A stretch of 64,000 nucleotides of DNA from Marinomonas sp. UCMA 3892 (GCF_012726345.1 NZ_PTXN01000001.1:336654-400653); one strand, 5' to 3'; positions 1-9,908 are shown, counted from the stretch's first letter. Notes: generated by a model not told the origin, from the letters alone. Numbers and translations are program-made.

Positions 1-1339
1 TCTTAAGTTCGATGTAAGCGTTGATCATGTCATCAGAGAAAACGCCACCTTGAGTCAAGAATGCGCGATCTTCGTCTAGGCACTTAAGCGCTTCTTCTAG
101 GCTAGCAGCAACTTGTGGAATTGCATGAGCTTCTTCAGCTGGAAGGTCGTACAAATCTTTATCAGCTGCATCGCCAGGGTGAATCTTGTTTTTGATACCG
201 TCGATACCAGCCATCAACATAGCAGCGAAAGCTAGGTATGGGTTAGCGGTTGGATCAGGGAAACGAGCTTCAATACGTTTGCCTTTAGGGCTAGCAACGT
301 ATGGGATACGGATAGAAGCAGAACGGTTACGAGCAGAGTATGCAAGCATTACTGGAGCTTCGAAGTGAGGTACAAGACGCTTGTAAGAGTTAGTTGAAGC
401 GTTAGTGAACGCGTTCAATGCTTTAGCGTGCTTGATGATACCACCGATGTAGTAAAGCGCCATTTCAGATAGGCCAGCGTATTGGTCGCCAGCGAATTGG
501 TTTTCGCCGTTTTTCCAGAAAGACTGGTGAACGTGCATACCAGAACCGTTGTCACCAACGATTGGTTTAGGCATGAAAGTCGCTGTTTTACCGTAAGCGT
601 GAGCTACGTTGTGTACGCAGTACTTAAGGATTTGAACTTCGTCTGCTTTTTTAACTAGAGTGTTGAATTTAACACCGATTTCGTTTTGTCCAGCAGTTGC
701 CACTTCGTGGTGGTGAACTTCAATTACAAGACCCATACTTTCCATAGCGTTACACATAGCGCCACGAAGATCGTGATGAGAATCAACTGGTGGTACTGGG
801 AAATAACCGCCTTTTACGAAAGGACGGTGGCCCATGTTGCCGCCTTCAAATTTCTTGTTAGAAGACCAAGCAGCTTCTTCAGAGTTGATCTCTACAGAAC
901 AACCTGACATGTCAGTTTTCCATTTTACATCATCAAAGATGAAGAATTCTGGCTCTGGACCAAAGAAAGCTGTATCACCAAGACCTGTTGACTTAAGGAA
1001 CTCTTCTGCGCGAAGAGCAACAGAGCGTGGGTCACGATCGTAGCCTTGCATAGTAGAAGGTTCAATAACGTTACAGCGAACAATAACGGTAGACTCTTCA
1101 GTGAAAGGATCCATTACAGCGGTATCATCTTGAGGCATCATGATCATGTCAGACTCGTTGATGCCTTTCCAGCCAGAAATGGATGAACCATCAAACATCT
1201 GACCGTTTTCAAAAAACTCTTCATCTACCGTAATAGCTGGAATAGTTACGTGTTGTTCTTTACCTTTAAAATCGGTAAAGCGAAGGTCAACCCACTTCGC
1301 GTCATGCTCAGCAATCAAGGCAAGGGTCTTGTTTGACAT
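1..1339 (-). CDS. glnA: Glutamine synthetase, type I (3' end outside window)
   Basis: Cytoplasmic GlnA makes glutamine from glutamate, ammonia and ATP. The reverse strand reads from [20 protein letters not shown] through the family blocks FDGSSISGW, the glutamate-binding stretch [16 protein letters not shown] and NRSASIRIP, and runs off the window after 446 codons; the usual length is about 468, so roughly 22 residues are missing. Tyr397 (in DLYDLP) is the adenylylation site of enterobacterial GlnA and falls at exactly residue 397 here, so control by covalent modification is likely. The start has a GGAG ribosome site 8 nt upstream. A sigma-54 promoter and NtrC-like sites lie upstream, as expected for a nitrogen-regulated gene. 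Divergent from thiI. Confidence 0.97.
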   Translation of the reverse strand, partial: MSNKTLALIAEHDAKWVDLRFTDFKGKEQHVTIPAITVDEEFFENGQMFDGSSISGWKGINESDMIMMPQDDTAVMDPFTEESTVIVRCNVIEPSTMQGYDRDPRSVALRAEEFLKSTGLGDTAFFGPEPEFFIFDDVKWKTDMSGCSVEINSEEAAWSSNKKFEGGNMGHRPFVKGGYFPVPPVDSHHDLRGAMCNAMESMGLVIEVHHHEVATAGQNEIGVKFNTLVKKADEVQILKYCVHNVAHAYGKTATFMPKPIVGDNGSGMHVHQSFWKNGENQFAGDQYAGLSEMALYYIGGIIKHAKALNAFTNASTNSYKRLVPHFEAPVMLAYSARNRSASIRIPYVASPKGKRIEARFPDPTANPYLAFAAMLMAGIDGIKNKIHPGDAADKDLYDLPAEEAHAIPQVAASLEEALKCLDEDRAFLTQGGVFSDDMINAYIELK

Positions 1340-1423
1340 AGTTGTTCTCCAGTCGTAGTTAAAGCGAAATTAATTTTCGTTTACAGGGTGCTTCAATATA
1401 AAGCGCCATTTGACGAATATAAA

Positions 1424-1438
1424 GCATAACTTGTGCCA
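1424..1438 (-). promoter_or_regulatory. Sigma-54 (RpoN) promoter of glnA
   Basis: On the reverse strand the sequence TGGCACAAGTTATGC has the -24 TGGCAC and -12 TGC elements at correct spacing; it differs from the TGGCAC-N5-TTGC consensus at one core base (A for T before GC). It lies about 85 bp before the glnA start codon, so the leader would be about 70 nt. RpoN control of glnA is well known in proteobacteria. Confidence 0.75.
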
Positions 1439-1543
1439 GAATTTTGTGCGGCCTAATAATTCCCTATATTACAATGGGATAAGCATTATTAGTTAAATTC
1501 CGCACTCAATGGTGGCTAAATATAGCCTTTAAAAAAGTTAATA

Positions 1544-1591
1544 TGCACCATTTTAGATCATTTGTTTGGTGTTTTGTTCCATGTTGGTGCG
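1544..1591 (-). promoter_or_regulatory. Two NtrC-like enhancer sites for glnA
   Basis: Two 17-bp sites at 1544-1560 and 1575-1591 each match 13 of 17 positions of the NtrC dyad (TGCACC-N5-GGTGCA). The first keeps the left half (TGCACCAT), the second the right half (TTGGTGC). They lie about 110-160 bp upstream of the sigma-54 promoter, a normal enhancer distance, and are spaced about three helical turns apart centre to centre. They also lie 80-125 bp before thiI. Confidence 0.65.
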
Positions 1592-1668
1592 AATTTAGCG
1601 TTTTCGTATCTACGGGCTTTTCTTTATACTATGCACCTCTCAAATATCCGGTATAAATCGCAACCCCT

Positions 1669-3120
1669 ATGAAATTTATTGTTAAGTTTTTTGCAGAAAT
1701 CACCATTAAAAGTCGTCCAGTTAGAAAGGCTTTTATTAAACAGCTTAGACACAATGTGAAGTTGGTTCTTAAAAAGTACGATGCCGAAGTTGATGTTTCC
1801 GGTAACTGGGACTTTATTGAAGTGTTTTCTGATAGGGATGAATTACGAGAAGAGTTTATCCAGGCTCTTTCTAACATCGCGGGCATTGCTCATTTTCAAT
1901 TTGTTCGTGAATTTCCTTTGGTCGACCTTGATGACATTGTTGAACAAGCCATCGTTTCTTATGGTGATGTTATTAAAGATGCCGTGTTTGCTGTTCGCGT
2001 TAAACGTGTTGGTCATCATGACTTTACGTCAGTTGATGCAGAGCGTCATATAGGCGGCTGTCTAAAGGCTCGTTGTGGTGCATTGGCTGTTCGCTTAAAA
2101 AATCCTGAAGTGTTGGTGCCGATAGATATTCGTGATGACCGAGTATGGATGATCGAACAACGTGTAGAAGGTCTTGGTGGTTATCCACTTGGGTCGCAAG
2201 ATTCTGTGTTGTCATTAATGTCTGGTGGATACGATTCTACTGTTAGTTCTTTTTTAACCATGAGCCGAGGATTAAAAACGCACTTTTGCTTTTTTAATCT
2301 TGGTGGTGATGCTCATGAAATCGGCGTAAAACAAGTTTCCAACTTCATTTGGGAAAAATATGGTTCGGCGTTAAATGTTAAATTTATCACAGTGCCTTTC
2401 GAAGCGGTTGTTGGCGAAATTTTAACCAAGGTTGATAACGCAGAGATGGGCGTGATTCTAAAACGCATGATGTTACGTGCGGCGTCTCAACTTATGACTG
2501 AAGTTGGAGCAAAAGCTTTAGTTACCGGTGAGAGTGTGGCGCAAGTATCTAGCCAAACCTTGATGAATTTAAAGGTAATCGACCAGGTGACAGAAGAGTT
2601 AGTGCTTCGACCTTTGATCACCACAAATAAGCAGGTCATAATAGATAAGGCTATAGAAATCGGTACTGCACCTTTTGCGGCCAGTATGCCTGAATTCTGT
2701 GGTGTAATTTCTGTTAAGCCAACTACCCGCGCTAAAATGCACCGTGTTGAGAAACAAGAGTCTAATTTTGATTTTGCGGTATTAGAGCACGCGATTGAAA
2801 ACGCTCAAGTAATGTCTATTCAAAATGTGATGGACGATGTGGCGAAGCAGTATCAGGGTGAAGTGCCTGTTGTGCGTATGCCAGTGGGTGATGAAGTGAT
2901 TATTGATATTCGTCATCCCGATGAAGCTAGCAACCGTCCTTTAAAAGTGAGTGGTCGTCCAGTCAAAGTCATTCCATTTTTTGCGCTAGAATCCAATTGG
3001 GCTGAATTGGATAAAGATGTGACTCATTTGCTCTATTGTGGCAAAGGGGTCATGAGTCGCATGCATGCCTCTTATCTACTTGGTAAAGGGCATGAAAACG
3101 TAGGTATTTATTTACCTTAA
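1669..3120 (+). CDS. thiI: tRNA sulfurtransferase ThiI
   Basis: Adds sulfur to U8 of tRNA (s4U) and feeds sulfur to the thiazole of thiamine. 483 residues, matching the E. coli-type three-part enzyme: N-terminal ferredoxin-like and THUMP domain (about 1-170), PP-loop AMP-binding domain with SGGYDS near residue 185, and C-terminal rhodanese domain. The persulfide cysteine is Cys457 (YCGKGVMS) and its disulfide partner Cys344 (PEFCGVIS), equivalent to Cys456 and Cys344 of E. coli. Gene order glnA-thiI-typA is shared with pseudomonads. It starts 330 bp from the divergent glnA. Confidence 0.96.
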   Translation: MKFIVKFFAEITIKSRPVRKAFIKQLRHNVKLVLKKYDAEVDVSGNWDFIEVFSDRDELREEFIQALSNIAGIAHFQFVREFPLVDLDDIVEQAIVSYGDVIKDAVFAVRVKRVGHHDFTSVDAERHIGGCLKARCGALAVRLKNPEVLVPIDIRDDRVWMIEQRVEGLGGYPLGSQDSVLSLMSGGYDSTVSSFLTMSRGLKTHFCFFNLGGDAHEIGVKQVSNFIWEKYGSALNVKFITVPFEAVVGEILTKVDNAEMGVILKRMMLRAASQLMTEVGAKALVTGESVAQVSSQTLMNLKVIDQVTEELVLRPLITTNKQVIIDKAIEIGTAPFAASMPEFCGVISVKPTTRAKMHRVEKQESNFDFAVLEHAIENAQVMSIQNVMDDVAKQYQGEVPVVRMPVGDEVIIDIRHPDEASNRPLKVSGRPVKVIPFFALESNWAELDKDVTHLLYCGKGVMSRMHASYLLGKGHENVGIYLP

Positions 3121-3294
3121 TTAAGTACTAATGAACGGTAGCATTTTTGTAGTATATGAATGTTATCGTTTTATATGAATGTGCATTGTTACTTTATTGA
3201 AATATTTTTGTGGACTTTTTTTGTCACTTTAATGGGATATTTATCAATATAAGAGTACAATTGCGCCAATTTTACCCCGCACCAAGATCCGAGA

Positions 3295-3326
3295 CGCTTG
3301 AAGAGCATACCTGCCCGTATCAAGCG
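3295..3326 (+). promoter_or_regulatory. Two-part stem-loop in the typA 5' leader
   Basis: CGCTTG (3295-3300) pairs with CAAGCG (3321-3326). Directly inside, ATAC pairs with GTAT (3317-3320), leaving a one-sided bulge of about six bases on the 5' arm. It ends 42 bp before the typA ATG in a 248-bp thiI-typA gap. No T-tract follows, so it does not look like a terminator of thiI. A leader element controlling typA is only an inference. Confidence 0.4.
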
Positions 3327-3368
3327 GCGGTATATCTTTTTGCTCACGCTAAATGCAGAGAACTATAA

Positions 3369-5189
3369 ATGTCTAATGATATCAATAAGTTACGTAACGT
3401 AGCTATTATTGCCCACGTTGACCATGGCAAAACTACCTTGGTTGACCAGCTATTAAGCCAATCTGGCACACTAGATCGTAAAGATCAAGGTTCTGAACGA
3501 ATCATGGACTCAAACGATCAAGAAAAAGAGCGTGGCATCACGATTTTGGCGAAAAATACGTCAATTATGTGGCACGACTACCGTATTAATATCGTAGATA
3601 CACCTGGACATGCCGATTTCGGTGGTGAGGTTGAACGTGTATTGTCTATGGTTGACTCTGTACTTTTGTTGGTTGATGCAGTAGATGGCCCAATGCCACA
3701 AACGCGTTTCGTAACATCAAAAGCATTTGAACGTGGCCTACGTCCTATTGTTGTTATCAACAAAATTGACCGTCCAGGCGCTCGTCCTGATTGGGTTATG
3801 GATCAAGTTTTTGATTTGTTTGATAGCCTTGGTGCAACTGAAGACCAATTGGATTTCCCTGTTATCTATGCTTCTGCAATCAATGGTATTTCTGGTGATG
3901 ATCCAGAAAACATGGCAGAAGACATGACACCGCTTTATCAAATGATTGTTGATAGCGTACCTGTGCCAGATGTTGATCCTGAAGGGACTTTCCAAATGCA
4001 GGTTTCTGCATTGGATTACGACAGCTATGTTGGTGTTATCGGTGTAGGCCGTATCACACGTGGTAGCTTGTCTCCAAACCAGCAAGTAGTTGTAAAATCT
4101 GCAGACGGTAAAGAACGTAAAGGCAAAGTCTTGAATGTTAAGGGTTACCACGGTCTAGCGCGTGTTGACACTGATAAAGCTTCTGCGGGTGATATCGTTT
4201 GTATTACTGGTATCGATGGCCTAAGTATCTCTGATACTTTGTGTGATCCTACTTGTGTTGAAGCTTTGCCTGCATTGTCTGTAGATGAGCCAACAGTAAG
4301 CATGACCTTCATGGTTAACGACTCTCCGTTTGCTGGTAAAGAAGGTAAATACATTACCACTCGTAATATCTCAGATCGTCTTGATCGTGAGCTTATCCAC
4401 AACGTAGCGTTGCGTGTTCGCCAAGGCGAAACACCTGATAAATTCATCGTATCTGGTCGTGGTGAGCTTCACCTTTCTGTATTGATCGAAACTATGCGTC
4501 GTGAAGGCTTTGAGATGGGTGTTTCTCGTCCTGAAGTGGTTCAGAAAGAAGTTGATGGAAAAATTCAAGAGCCATTCGAATTAGTAGTTATCGACGTTGA
4601 AGAGCAGCATCAAGGTTCTATCATGGAAGAGCTTGGCTTGCGTAAAGCTGAGTTAACTAACATGGAGCCAGATGGTAAAGGTCGTGTTCGTCTTGAATTC
4701 ATGACGCCTTCTCGTGGTTTGATCGGTTTCCGTGGTTTGTTCCTAACACTAACTTCTGGTTCTGGTATCATGACCAGTGTATTTGACCATTATGGTCCAG
4801 TAAAAGAAGGTGATGTTGGTAGCCGCCAGAACGGTGTATTGATTAGCATGGTTACTGGTAAAACAGCTGCGTTCGCTTTGTTTAACCTACAAAGCCGTGG
4901 TCGTTTGTTCTTGGGTCACGCTGTTGAAGTCTACGAAGGTCAAGTTATCGGTCTTCATTCACGTGATAATGACCTAACTGTTAACCCAGTTAAAGGTAAG
5001 CAGTTAACCAACATGCGTGCTTCGGGTACAGATGAGGCTTTGACGTTGACCCCACCTATTCGTCATACACTTGAGCAAGCGCTTGAGTTTATCGAAGACG
5101 ATGAATTGGTAGAAGTAACACCAGAAAGCATCCGTATTCGTAAAAAATTATTAACTGAAAACGAGCGTAAGCGCGCTGGTCGTAAGTAA
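3369..5189 (+). CDS. typA: Ribosome-associated GTPase TypA/BipA
   Basis: Translation-factor-like GTPase involved in ribosome assembly and stress adaptation. 606 residues, the normal length. G1 is AHVDHGKTT (residues 15-23), the switch I region has RGITI, G3 is DTPGHADF, and G4 is [11 protein letters not shown]-like domains follow, ending in the lysine/arginine-rich BipA tail [19 protein letters not shown] long leader with a stem-loop precedes it and a strong terminator follows, so it is probably a single transcription unit. Highly conserved and confidently identified. Confidence 0.98.
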   Translation: MSNDINKLRNVAIIAHVDHGKTTLVDQLLSQSGTLDRKDQGSERIMDSNDQEKERGITILAKNTSIMWHDYRINIVDTPGHADFGGEVERVLSMVDSVLLLVDAVDGPMPQTRFVTSKAFERGLRPIVVINKIDRPGARPDWVMDQVFDLFDSLGATEDQLDFPVIYASAINGISGDDPENMAEDMTPLYQMIVDSVPVPDVDPEGTFQMQVSALDYDSYVGVIGVGRITRGSLSPNQQVVVKSADGKERKGKVLNVKGYHGLARVDTDKASAGDIVCITGIDGLSISDTLCDPTCVEALPALSVDEPTVSMTFMVNDSPFAGKEGKYITTRNISDRLDRELIHNVALRVRQGETPDKFIVSGRGELHLSVLIETMRREGFEMGVSRPEVVQKEVDGKIQEPFELVVIDVEEQHQGSIMEELGLRKAELTNMEPDGKGRVRLEFMTPSRGLIGFRGLFLTLTSGSGIMTSVFDHYGPVKEGDVGSRQNGVLISMVTGKTAAFALFNLQSRGRLFLGHAVEVYEGQVIGLHSRDNDLTVNPVKGKQLTNMRASGTDEALTLTPPIRHTLEQALEFIEDDELVEVTPESIRIRKKLLTENERKRAGRK

Positions 5190-5252
5190 TAGTAGCTATT
5201 CTATAAAGAGCAGCAGCAAATGAGTTCATGCAAATGAATTCGTGAGCGACAG

Positions 5253-5278
5253 AAGCGCCTTCGGGCGCTTTTGTTTTT
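5253..5278 (+). terminator. Rho-independent terminator after typA
   Basis: Perfect 7-bp stem AAGCGCC / GGCGCTT closed by a TTCG tetraloop, followed by TTGTTTTTT. It separates typA from dtd. Confidence 0.9.
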
Positions 5279-5346
5279 TCTGGACTTTGTTAAAGTCATT
5301 TGTCTTATTTATCTGAGCAAGCATTGGCAAATATAGGGAGAAAGCG

Positions 5347-5781
5347 ATGAAAGTCTTGATACAGCGAGCCTTAAACGCATGCGTTGTTGTTGATGGTGAA
5401 ACCATTGGTGCGATTGACCACGGGCAGTTAGTCTTGGTCGGCATAGAAAAAGGCGACACAGAAGTGGATACACAGCGCTTGGCCGATAAGCTGTTGAAAT
5501 ACCGTATGTTTGGTGATGAAGATGGCAAGATGAACTTAAATGTTCAGCAGGTTGCTGGTGGTATTTTGCTTGTCTCTCAATTTACCTTAGCGGCTGAAAC
5601 CAAGAAAGGTCTGCGTCCAGGGTTTTCAACAGCAGCCATTCCCGAAGAAGGAGAGCGTTTATTTAATGACTTTGTGAATAAAGTGCGTGCTCAATACAGT
5701 AAGGTTGAAACAGGGCGTTTTGGTGCTGATATGAAAGTTTCTTTTACCAATGATGGCCCTGTTACCTTTATGCTAGATTAA
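5347..5781 (+). CDS. dtd: D-aminoacyl-tRNA deacylase
   Basis: Removes D-amino acids (and glycine mis-charged on tRNA-Ala) from tRNA, a cytoplasmic proofreading function. 144 residues, the family length. The two active-site signatures are present: SQFTLAA near residue 78 and NDGPVTF at the C-terminus. A GGGAG ribosome site precedes the ATG. It converges on the esterase gene with only 15 bp between them and no clear terminator there. Confidence 0.96.
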   Translation: MKVLIQRALNACVVVDGETIGAIDHGQLVLVGIEKGDTEVDTQRLADKLLKYRMFGDEDGKMNLNVQQVAGGILLVSQFTLAAETKKGLRPGFSTAAIPEEGERLFNDFVNKVRAQYSKVETGRFGADMKVSFTNDGPVTFMLD

Positions 5782-5796
5782 GTTTTTATGCTGGAT

Positions 5797-8394
5797 TTAA
5801 TGATTTAGTGCACCTGATAGCTCCTTCAGCTCGGGTGTATTATGGACTTCTTCGGCGATCAATTGAGCAACCGCTTTCGCTCCTTTTTCTTGAAAATGAG
5901 TGACATCTGGTTTGTCTAATCGACCTGAACGGTCTTTGTAATAAGGGTATTTTTGTGGATCGACGGCCAGCCAATAATCTTTCCACTTATCTTTCTCTAG
6001 TGTATTAGCAAGTTCTATGGTGCGTGCTTCTATATCTAATAAAACCGTATTGTTGGCTTGGGCTGTGTCTTTAATTGTTTGGCTATAGTTGCCAGTAAAG
6101 GTAAATGCCTTTGTGCTGTTCTGCTTGGTGAAATGAGTAGAAACAACACGAAATTCATTTTTTCCTTTTAGTGTTTTCATTCGAGTCACAGGCGTTAATA
6201 AAACCGGTGTGATTTGATGTGACTTGGCATAGTCAATAAAAAACTCCAGTGAGCGCTGGAATGAAAGACTTTCCTGCCCAGTTGGGGCTTGTATTTGACC
6301 ATCCGCATTATTTGGGTAGGTACAGGTGTTAGCGACATCGTGAGGGCCTCGTCCAGCGCTGCTGGCGTCACATTTCTCGTCATTGTGACCAAATTGAATG
6401 AGTAAATAATCTCCAGAACGCATCATACTGCTAAGGTAGCGAAACCAGCCTTGATTATAATATGAGCGAGAGCTACGACCGGATTGTGCACCATTAATAA
6501 CCTGTACTTTTTGAGGGTCGAAATTCTCTTGGATGGTTTGCCCCCAGCCCATTCGAGGGGCAACGACTTGTGGGTAATTTGACGCTGTCGAGTCGCCAAT
6601 AATAAATATTCTATGTGGGGCTGTATCGACTTGTTGCTGTTTTTTCTCTATAGCACTAAGGTCAAACGCTGCTACTTTGCCTTGTAAATCAGGGACAAGT
6701 AGAGGCTGAAAAAAACGATCCATTAGAGTGCTATCAGCAACTTCACCAACCTTGGTTTGATAATTTCTATTGCTCCATAACCACTGTGCTAGCTGAGCAA
6801 ATGCGGGTTGCCATTGTGGTTGATATTGCACGGGGTCGAAATGTTTTGGTAATCCTAAATCATTTAAGCTGTTATCAAATCCTTGATGAAAACGTGCCAC
6901 AGATAAAGCATATTCTATTGCCGAAAAGGCGAGTGGTAGTTTTGGTGAGGACACAACTTGTTGAGGACCTAAGTAACCCGATGCCGTTGCGGTATCCGAT
7001 AAAATTAGGTCACTAAACGGATTAATATTGATATTAATGTTTTGCTCGAGTTGTGGCTTGGTCGGAGCATAGAGGGCAGCCATGCATATTCCGCGTAATG
7101 TGTTATTGCTTAAACAATCAGTGTTCTGTTCAGCTGCGGAGACGACGAAAGGTGGGATGAAGCCTTTTATTTTAAGTTGATAAGCTCCATGTCTATCTGT
7201 AGTGGTTGATGCTTTTCTACCGTATTGGTCGCTCAAAGTTATTTGGGCGGGAAATTTCATTAGATGGGCGCTTACAATGCCTTTGATAGTCGTGTTTTGG
7301 GCGGCCAGAAAAATCGGCTGCCAGCCATCAAGCATGTTTTCGATAGTAAATTTAGTGACTTCGTTATCGCTTAATTGAGGGCGATAACCCTCTTTTGAGG
7401 CGCCAGATCCGTAGCTCTTGTATTCACTGAAACGTGCACCATTTTCTGGTGTAAACCAAATAGATTCTCCATTTATATCTTTACCGTGCATTTTATCCCA
7501 GCCATAGATGTGATCATCCATTTGCGTATTGATAAAAGTGGTTGAACCTATGGCAAAGGGATCGGCATAACGGCCATCTTGAAAAGTAGTAGTTGGGTGC
7601 CAAGGGCGGCCAAGAGCATAACTAGCTGCTGGAATGCGGTTGTCTTCTTTTATTAAGCGGCTATTGATGAATACTAAACCAAAGGCTTGTTTATCATTGG
7701 TGCTTGGGGCTGTTAAATAGCCTAAAGGGAGTTCTTGGTTTGGACGGTAACGAGCGACAATGTCGCTGTTATCAAAAATAACTAAGCCGTTTCCGAAAAT
7801 AAAATCAACAGTGCCGCTGATACGGGAGTTATTGAAGTAGCTTCGACCGCCTTTGCTGTAAAAGGTATCTTGGAAACCTTCTAGAGATACGTCATAGAAT
7901 GCTGAACGGTCGCTTTTTTTACCAAGTAATAAAGCGACGGCTTGAGTTTGCTTGATTTTATTCGGATCGTCTTTTGCTTTGCTGTCATTAGTCAGATAGT
8001 CAAAGTCGTTACGAATGGTAAGAGACTGAGCACTGAAGTCTTTACCGTTGATTTCAACCACTCGACTGCCTGAAGTGCCAATGTTCTTGCCATTATCACC
8101 TTTCATGCCTGCAGCAATAGCTTTGGCAATGATAGTTTTATCTCGTCCCGCACCAATAAGGTGCACATTATCGCGGTCAATTGTGATTTGTTCGTTATAG
8201 AGGCCTGGTTTGATATATACGCTGTAAGTACTTTTATCTTCTGGTGCATTTTGGAGGGCATCTTTAATGCTGCTGTACTCTCCAGCTTTGGGGTTGGATG
8301 ATACGACAGCTTGGTACAAACCGACTGCATGAGATTGAAATGACAGTAGCGCGCCAACAGCGGTAACTAAGCCTATCGCAACAGAGTGTTTCAT
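5797..8394 (-). CDS. Secreted pectin methylesterase fused to SGNH (rhamnogalacturonan acetylesterase-like) esterase
   Basis: 865 residues with two catalytic parts. A Sec signal peptide ends about residue 23 (SFQSHA). Residues about 26-370 are a CE8 pectin methylesterase: Gln151 (TQAVAL), Asp176 (QDTFY), Asp197 (GTVDFIFG) and Arg263 (YALGRPW) match the catalytic set. A middle part (about 370-590) begins with a beta-rich carboxypeptidase-regulatory-like segment (DRHGAYQL). The C-terminal part is an SGNH hydrolase like CE12 rhamnogalacturonan acetylesterases, with Ser602 (IIGDSTASN), GHND, and the Asp830/His833 pair (DVTHF). One exported protein would remove methyl and acetyl groups from pectin, preparing it for lyases. 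A KdgR-like box lies about 110 bp upstream. Activity on acetylated rhamnogalacturonan is inferred from family. Confidence 0.9.
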   Translation of the reverse strand: MKHSVAIGLVTAVGALLSFQSHAVGLYQAVVSSNPKAGEYSSIKDALQNAPEDKSTYSVYIKPGLYNEQITIDRDNVHLIGAGRDKTIIAKAIAAGMKGDNGKNIGTSGSRVVEINGKDFSAQSLTIRNDFDYLTNDSKAKDDPNKIKQTQAVALLLGKKSDRSAFYDVSLEGFQDTFYSKGGRSYFNNSRISGTVDFIFGNGLVIFDNSDIVARYRPNQELPLGYLTAPSTNDKQAFGLVFINSRLIKEDNRIPAASYALGRPWHPTTTFQDGRYADPFAIGSTTFINTQMDDHIYGWDKMHGKDINGESIWFTPENGARFSEYKSYGSGASKEGYRPQLSDNEVTKFTIENMLDGWQPIFLAAQNTTIKGIVSAHLMKFPAQITLSDQYGRKASTTTDRHGAYQLKIKGFIPPFVVSAAEQNTDCLSNNTLRGICMAALYAPTKPQLEQNINININPFSDLILSDTATASGYLGPQQVVSSPKLPLAFSAIEYALSVARFHQGFDNSLNDLGLPKHFDPVQYQPQWQPAFAQLAQWLWSNRNYQTKVGEVADSTLMDRFFQPLLVPDLQGKVAAFDLSAIEKKQQQVDTAPHRIFIIGDSTASNYPQVVAPRMGWGQTIQENFDPQKVQVINGAQSGRSSRSYYNQGWFRYLSSMMRSGDYLLIQFGHNDEKCDASSAGRGPHDVANTCTYPNNADGQIQAPTGQESLSFQRSLEFFIDYAKSHQITPVLLTPVTRMKTLKGKNEFRVVSTHFTKQNSTKAFTFTGNYSQTIKDTAQANNTVLLDIEARTIELANTLEKDKWKDYWLAVDPQKYPYYKDRSGRLDKPDVTHFQEKGAKAVAQLIAEEVHNTPELKELSGALNH

Positions 8395-8504
8395 TGTTTT
8401 CCCTCACATTTTTATTCTTGTCTTGATTGAGTGGTGTAATGTTTTAATAACTTTTTATAAAAGCTCAATTTTTGTTCAAGGTAAGAATATAACTGAGTAA
8501 ATAT

Positions 8505-8527
8505 AAATGAAACAGTGTTTTATAAAA
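8505..8527 (-). promoter_or_regulatory. KdgR-like operator upstream of the pectin esterase gene
   Basis: Core TGAAACAGTGTTTTA within A/T-rich flanks. It differs by two bases from the KdgR-type inverted repeat TGAAACATTGTTTCA known in pectinolytic enterobacteria. Similar boxes occur at 48838 and 55446 in front of other pectin genes of this window, and a KdgR homologue is encoded at 54504. Confidence 0.6.
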
Positions 8528-8564
8528 TTATTTTTGTTTTACAAAAAACTTTCTTTATATCAAC

Positions 8565-8601
8565 AAAAAGACGCTTAAGAAATCAATCTTAAGCGTCTTT
8601 T
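8565..8601 (-). terminator. Rho-independent terminator after tatC
   Basis: Stem AAAGACGCTTAAG / CTTAAGCGTCTTT with an 8-nt loop, T-rich on the reverse strand (TTTTTGTTG). It closes the leftward dsbA-to-tatC series and insulates the esterase promoter. Confidence 0.88.
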
Positions 8602-8628
8602 ATATAGTGCGTGAACGAGGGGAGGTTG

Positions 8629-9405
8629 TTATTGGCTTGCTTTGGACCTTTCACTCTCTTCTTTTTCTTCACTCCCATCAACCACAACTTTTACTGTGCG
8701 GCCAGCAATAAGTCCAAGCTCGAATAGCATCCACATTGGGATGGCAAGTAGGGTCTGCGAGAAGATATCGGGTGGCGTGATGAGCATGCCAACAACAAAA
8801 CAACCTAGAAAAATATAAGGGCGTTTTTTGGATAGCGTCGCAACTGTGGTGACACCCGCTTTAATAAGTAAGTAGGTGGCAACAGGGATTTCAAAGGTTA
8901 CGCCGAAAGCAAAGAATAGTTTTAAGACGAAGTTTAGGTAGTTATTAATGTCTGTCATAACGGTCACTTCGCCAGGTCCTACTGTCGTGAAAAAGCCAAA
9001 GATAAGTGGCAAGACAACGTAGTAAGCAAACAGAACGCCAGCATAAAAAAGAAAAATACTGGAAACCAATAGTGGAATCGCAATTTGTTTCTCGTTTTTA
9101 TACAGAGCCGGCGCAATAAATGACCAAGCTTGAAAAAGAGTATAGGGAACCGATATGAGTACCGCGACAGCAAAGGTTAGCTTGAGTGGTGCTAGGAAGG
9201 GTGATGCTACTTCTGTTGCAATTAACGAGCTGCCAGGCGGGAGTAATAGTCGTAGTGGTTCAGAGACAATCAGATATAAATCGTTGGCAAAAGAATACAA
9301 GCCAATAAAGAGGATAAGTATCGCCAGAACACACTTTAATAAACGATTTCTTAGCTCGATAAGATGAGCGACAAGAGGTGCTTGATTGGAAGAATCTGTA
9401 CTCAT
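8629..9405 (-). CDS. tatC: Twin-arginine translocase subunit TatC
   Basis: Inner-membrane receptor for twin-arginine signal peptides, working with TatB and TatA to export folded proteins. 258 residues with six predicted membrane segments. It has the N-terminal HLIELRNRLLK signature with the conserved glutamate, and FEIPVATYLL in the fourth segment. It is followed by a strong terminator and is the last gene of the tatABC cluster, 35 bp after tatB. Confidence 0.97.
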   Translation of the reverse strand: MSTDSSNQAPLVAHLIELRNRLLKCVLAILILFIGLYSFANDLYLIVSEPLRLLLPPGSSLIATEVASPFLAPLKLTFAVAVLISVPYTLFQAWSFIAPALYKNEKQIAIPLLVSSIFLFYAGVLFAYYVVLPLIFGFFTTVGPGEVTVMTDINNYLNFVLKLFFAFGVTFEIPVATYLLIKAGVTTVATLSKKRPYIFLGCFVVGMLITPPDIFSQTLLAIPMWMLFELGLIAGRTVKVVVDGSEEKEESERSKASQ

Positions 9406-9440
9406 AATGCGTCACATGTCCGCGCGTAGTTTAATAATGA

Positions 9441-9905
9441 TTAGGTTCGAGAAGCAGTCGTTTCGGGCGTTTTTTCGACTTTGTCTGCTAGTTGTGCCTG
9501 GGTTGAGTCTAGTTTATCCGTGGTTGCAGATTCAGCGGCCACAATAGGTAGCGCTTCTTTTTCAACTGCTACGGCATCTACTTCTGCAACTTTAGGCTGC
9601 TCAGAAGACTCTATCGTCTCAGGCGCATCCTTTTTAGTGTCGTATCCTTCAGGGTAGGGCGTAATGGTATTTTGAATCGCCTGACCTTCTTTTAGAAGGC
9701 GCTGATTGGTTTCGTTAATTTTCTGTTGCAGCTCTTCATGATCCAGTTGAGCATTAATTTCTCTTTGCACTGAATTAATGCTGCGGCGAATTTTACGAAT
9801 CCATAGCCCTGCCGTTTTTGCAGCATGAGGCAAACGTTCAGGGCCAAGAATTAAAAGACCAACTACGAAAACAACAAGGAGTTCAGAAAAGCCAATGTCG
9901 AACAC
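9441..9905 (-). CDS. tatB: Sec-independent translocase protein TatB
   Basis: Forms the Tat receptor complex with TatC. 154 residues: an N-terminal membrane anchor (MFDIGFSELLVVFVVGLLIL) with the TatB-type Glu8, the GPERLP hinge, an amphipathic helix (KTAGLWIRKIRRSI), and a low-complexity acidic C-terminal tail. TatB rather than TatA is chosen from the Glu8/GPERLP pattern and the position before tatC. Three bases separate it from tatA. Confidence 0.95.
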   Translation of the reverse strand: MFDIGFSELLVVFVVGLLILGPERLPHAAKTAGLWIRKIRRSINSVQREINAQLDHEELQQKINETNQRLLKEGQAIQNTITPYPEGYDTKKDAPETIESSEQPKVAEVDAVAVEKEALPIVAAESATTDKLDSTQAQLADKVEKTPETTASRT

Positions 9906-9908
9906 AGA

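Noticed and set aside
186..1043. Forward-strand frames in the first kilobase
   Set aside because: They are antisense to glnA, whose reverse frame is intact and fully recognisable.
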